32,564 nucleotides of DNA from Sideroxydans sp. (GTDB lineage: Bacteria > Pseudomonadota > Gammaproteobacteria > Burkholderiales > Gallionellaceae): positions 1 through 32,564 of the forward strand of contig JAQUAD010000030.1 of the NCBI GenBank assembly GCA_028687425.1. Reading direction: 5' to 3'. Both the position numbers and the translations under genes were made by a program. A model generated the notes under the pieces. It saw nothing but the letters and a program-made list of their open reading frames with translations, did not search any database and was not told the DNA's origin. Shown piece by piece: positions 31,772 through 32,564 of this stretch (the stretch's first letter is position 1; the number at the start of each line of letters is the position of its first letter).

Positions 31772-32564
31772 ATGAAACCAGCTTTTTCAGTCATCTTCCT
31801 GACTACGCTCATCGGCGCCGCACAAGGATTGCTCCTGGCGCTGTTCACACATCAGTCCTACGCGCTGTTCGGCATCCTGCCCAAGCAGTCGGATGCTTTC
31901 TACGGATATGGCAGTCTCATCGCGCTGGCATTGCTGGCGGCGGGCTTGTTCGCGGCCGTGTTCCACCTCGGCAAGCCCAGTTACATGTTTACCCGAGCCT
32001 GGCGCGGTATTTTGATGTGGCGTACATCCTGGATGTCGCGCGAACTGATCGCCTTGCCTGCATTCATGTTCATCGTGTTCCTGTACGGGATTGCCCATCT
32101 GTTCGCGATGCATGGTGAGATCGCCACCCTGCCGGGTGGGCAGGTGGTCGACTTTACGGTGCTGGTCGGCGTGATCGCCACCTTGCTGGCTTTCGCGTTG
32201 TTCGTCAGCACGGCGATGATCTATGCCTGCTTGCGCTTCCTCAAGGAATGGAACTCGCCGTTGACGGTCATTAATTACATCCTGATGGGTGGTTCATCCG
32301 GCTTCGTACTGGCGGCGTTCTATGCGGCTTCGGCGGCACCGGATCAGGCGGACTTTTTCGCAGGGTGGGCCATCATCATCACCGTGCTGGCCTTGATCGG
32401 CCGAGTAGCATCGCTGGTACGCAACGCGCGTCTGAAGCCGACTTCGACCATACAGACTGCGATCGGTGTGAAGCATCCAAGATCACGCAGCGTTCCATGG
32501 GAGCAATGGGCGGCACGTTCAATACGCGCGAGTTCTTCCATGGCAAGAGTGCGGGTTTCCTGCG
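31772..32564 (+). CDS. soeC: Sulfite dehydrogenase membrane anchor SoeC (3' end missing; apparent frameshift)
   Basis: Integral membrane quinone-linked subunit of the DmsC/SoeC type; the gene runs off the window. From MKPAFSVIFLTTLIGAAQGL the visible 233 codons encode about six hydrophobic helices with conserved features such as FHLGKPSYMFTRAWRGI and FLKEWNSPLTVINYILMGG. After codon 234 (AAG at 32471) the zero frame turns into Arg/Ser-rich sequence (HPRSRSVPWEQWAARS). The frame read from 32479 instead gives KITQRSMGAMGG and then TFNTREFFHGKSAGFL, the expected family ending. One base therefore appears to be missing between 32476 and 32479, probably CCC read as CC. It may be a sequencing error or a true mutation. 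Confidence 0.85.
   Translation, partial: MKPAFSVIFLTTLIGAAQGLLLALFTHQSYALFGILPKQSDAFYGYGSLIALALLAAGLFAAVFHLGKPSYMFTRAWRGILMWRTSWMSRELIALPAFMFIVFLYGIAHLFAMHGEIATLPGGQVVDFTVLVGVIATLLAFALFVSTAMIYACLRFLKEWNSPLTVINYILMGGSSGFVLAAFYAASAAPDQADFFAGWAIIITVLALIGRVASLVRNARLKPTSTIQTAIGVKHPRSRSVPWEQWAARSIRASSSMARVRVSC

Overview
The gene content and GC-rich coding suggest a Gram-negative, chemolithotrophic sulfur-metabolising betaproteobacterium, probably of the Gallionellaceae/Sulfuricellaceae type. This is inferred from gene families; no rRNA or other taxonomic marker is present. No tRNA, rRNA, CRISPR array, insertion sequence or prophage was seen.

Layout. (1) 1-5065: the end of a maltose/maltodextrin-type ABC transporter (malF cut by the window edge, then malG), a secreted glucodextranase-type DOMON-like protein, and a large outer-membrane beta-barrel closed by a clear terminator. 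(2) 5105-9333: a RibD-C/DHFR-like reductase, a PhnB-like VOC protein and aminopeptidase N (pepN). (3) 9334-11173: an accessory patch with an AT-rich leader, a GSU2403-type nucleotidyltransferase-fold gene, and a DsrC/TusE-family gene on the minus strand whose product has no cysteine. (4) 11448-19542: a sulfate acquisition locus. It holds sbp1, a general porin, a degenerate EAL-domain protein, a second sulfate-binding protein (sbp2), then cysT-cysW-cysA-cysB with overlapping ends. Three promoters (before sbp1, sbp2 and cysT) share the same upstream box at the same 41-nt offset from a TAGNNT -10 element, a likely CysB-controlled set. (5) 19621-23290: small housekeeping and hypothetical genes: a 127-aa hypothetical, an unlisted 56-aa gene, a HIT protein, a DUF4279 protein, and a minus-strand trio encoding a 116-aa protein, a SlyD-like FKBP and a TPR protein. 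(6) 23368-32564: a dissimilatory sulfite-oxidation island. sat-aprM-aprB-aprA runs on the minus strand and soeA-soeB-soeC runs divergently on the plus strand.

How it works together. SoeABC can oxidise sulfite directly and feed quinone. AprBA with its membrane anchor AprM oxidises sulfite to APS, and Sat turns APS into sulfate plus ATP. The neighbouring cys locus instead imports sulfate for biosynthesis, so assimilatory uptake and dissimilatory oxidation lie within about 20 kb.

The observations most worth following: the mature Sbp1 and the adjacent porin contain no Cys and no Met; a shared promoter architecture links the three sulfate transcription units; an EAL protein that has lost several metal-ligand residues sits in the sulfate regulon; the DsrC-like protein lacks both redox cysteines; and soeC appears to carry a one-base frameshift near 32477.
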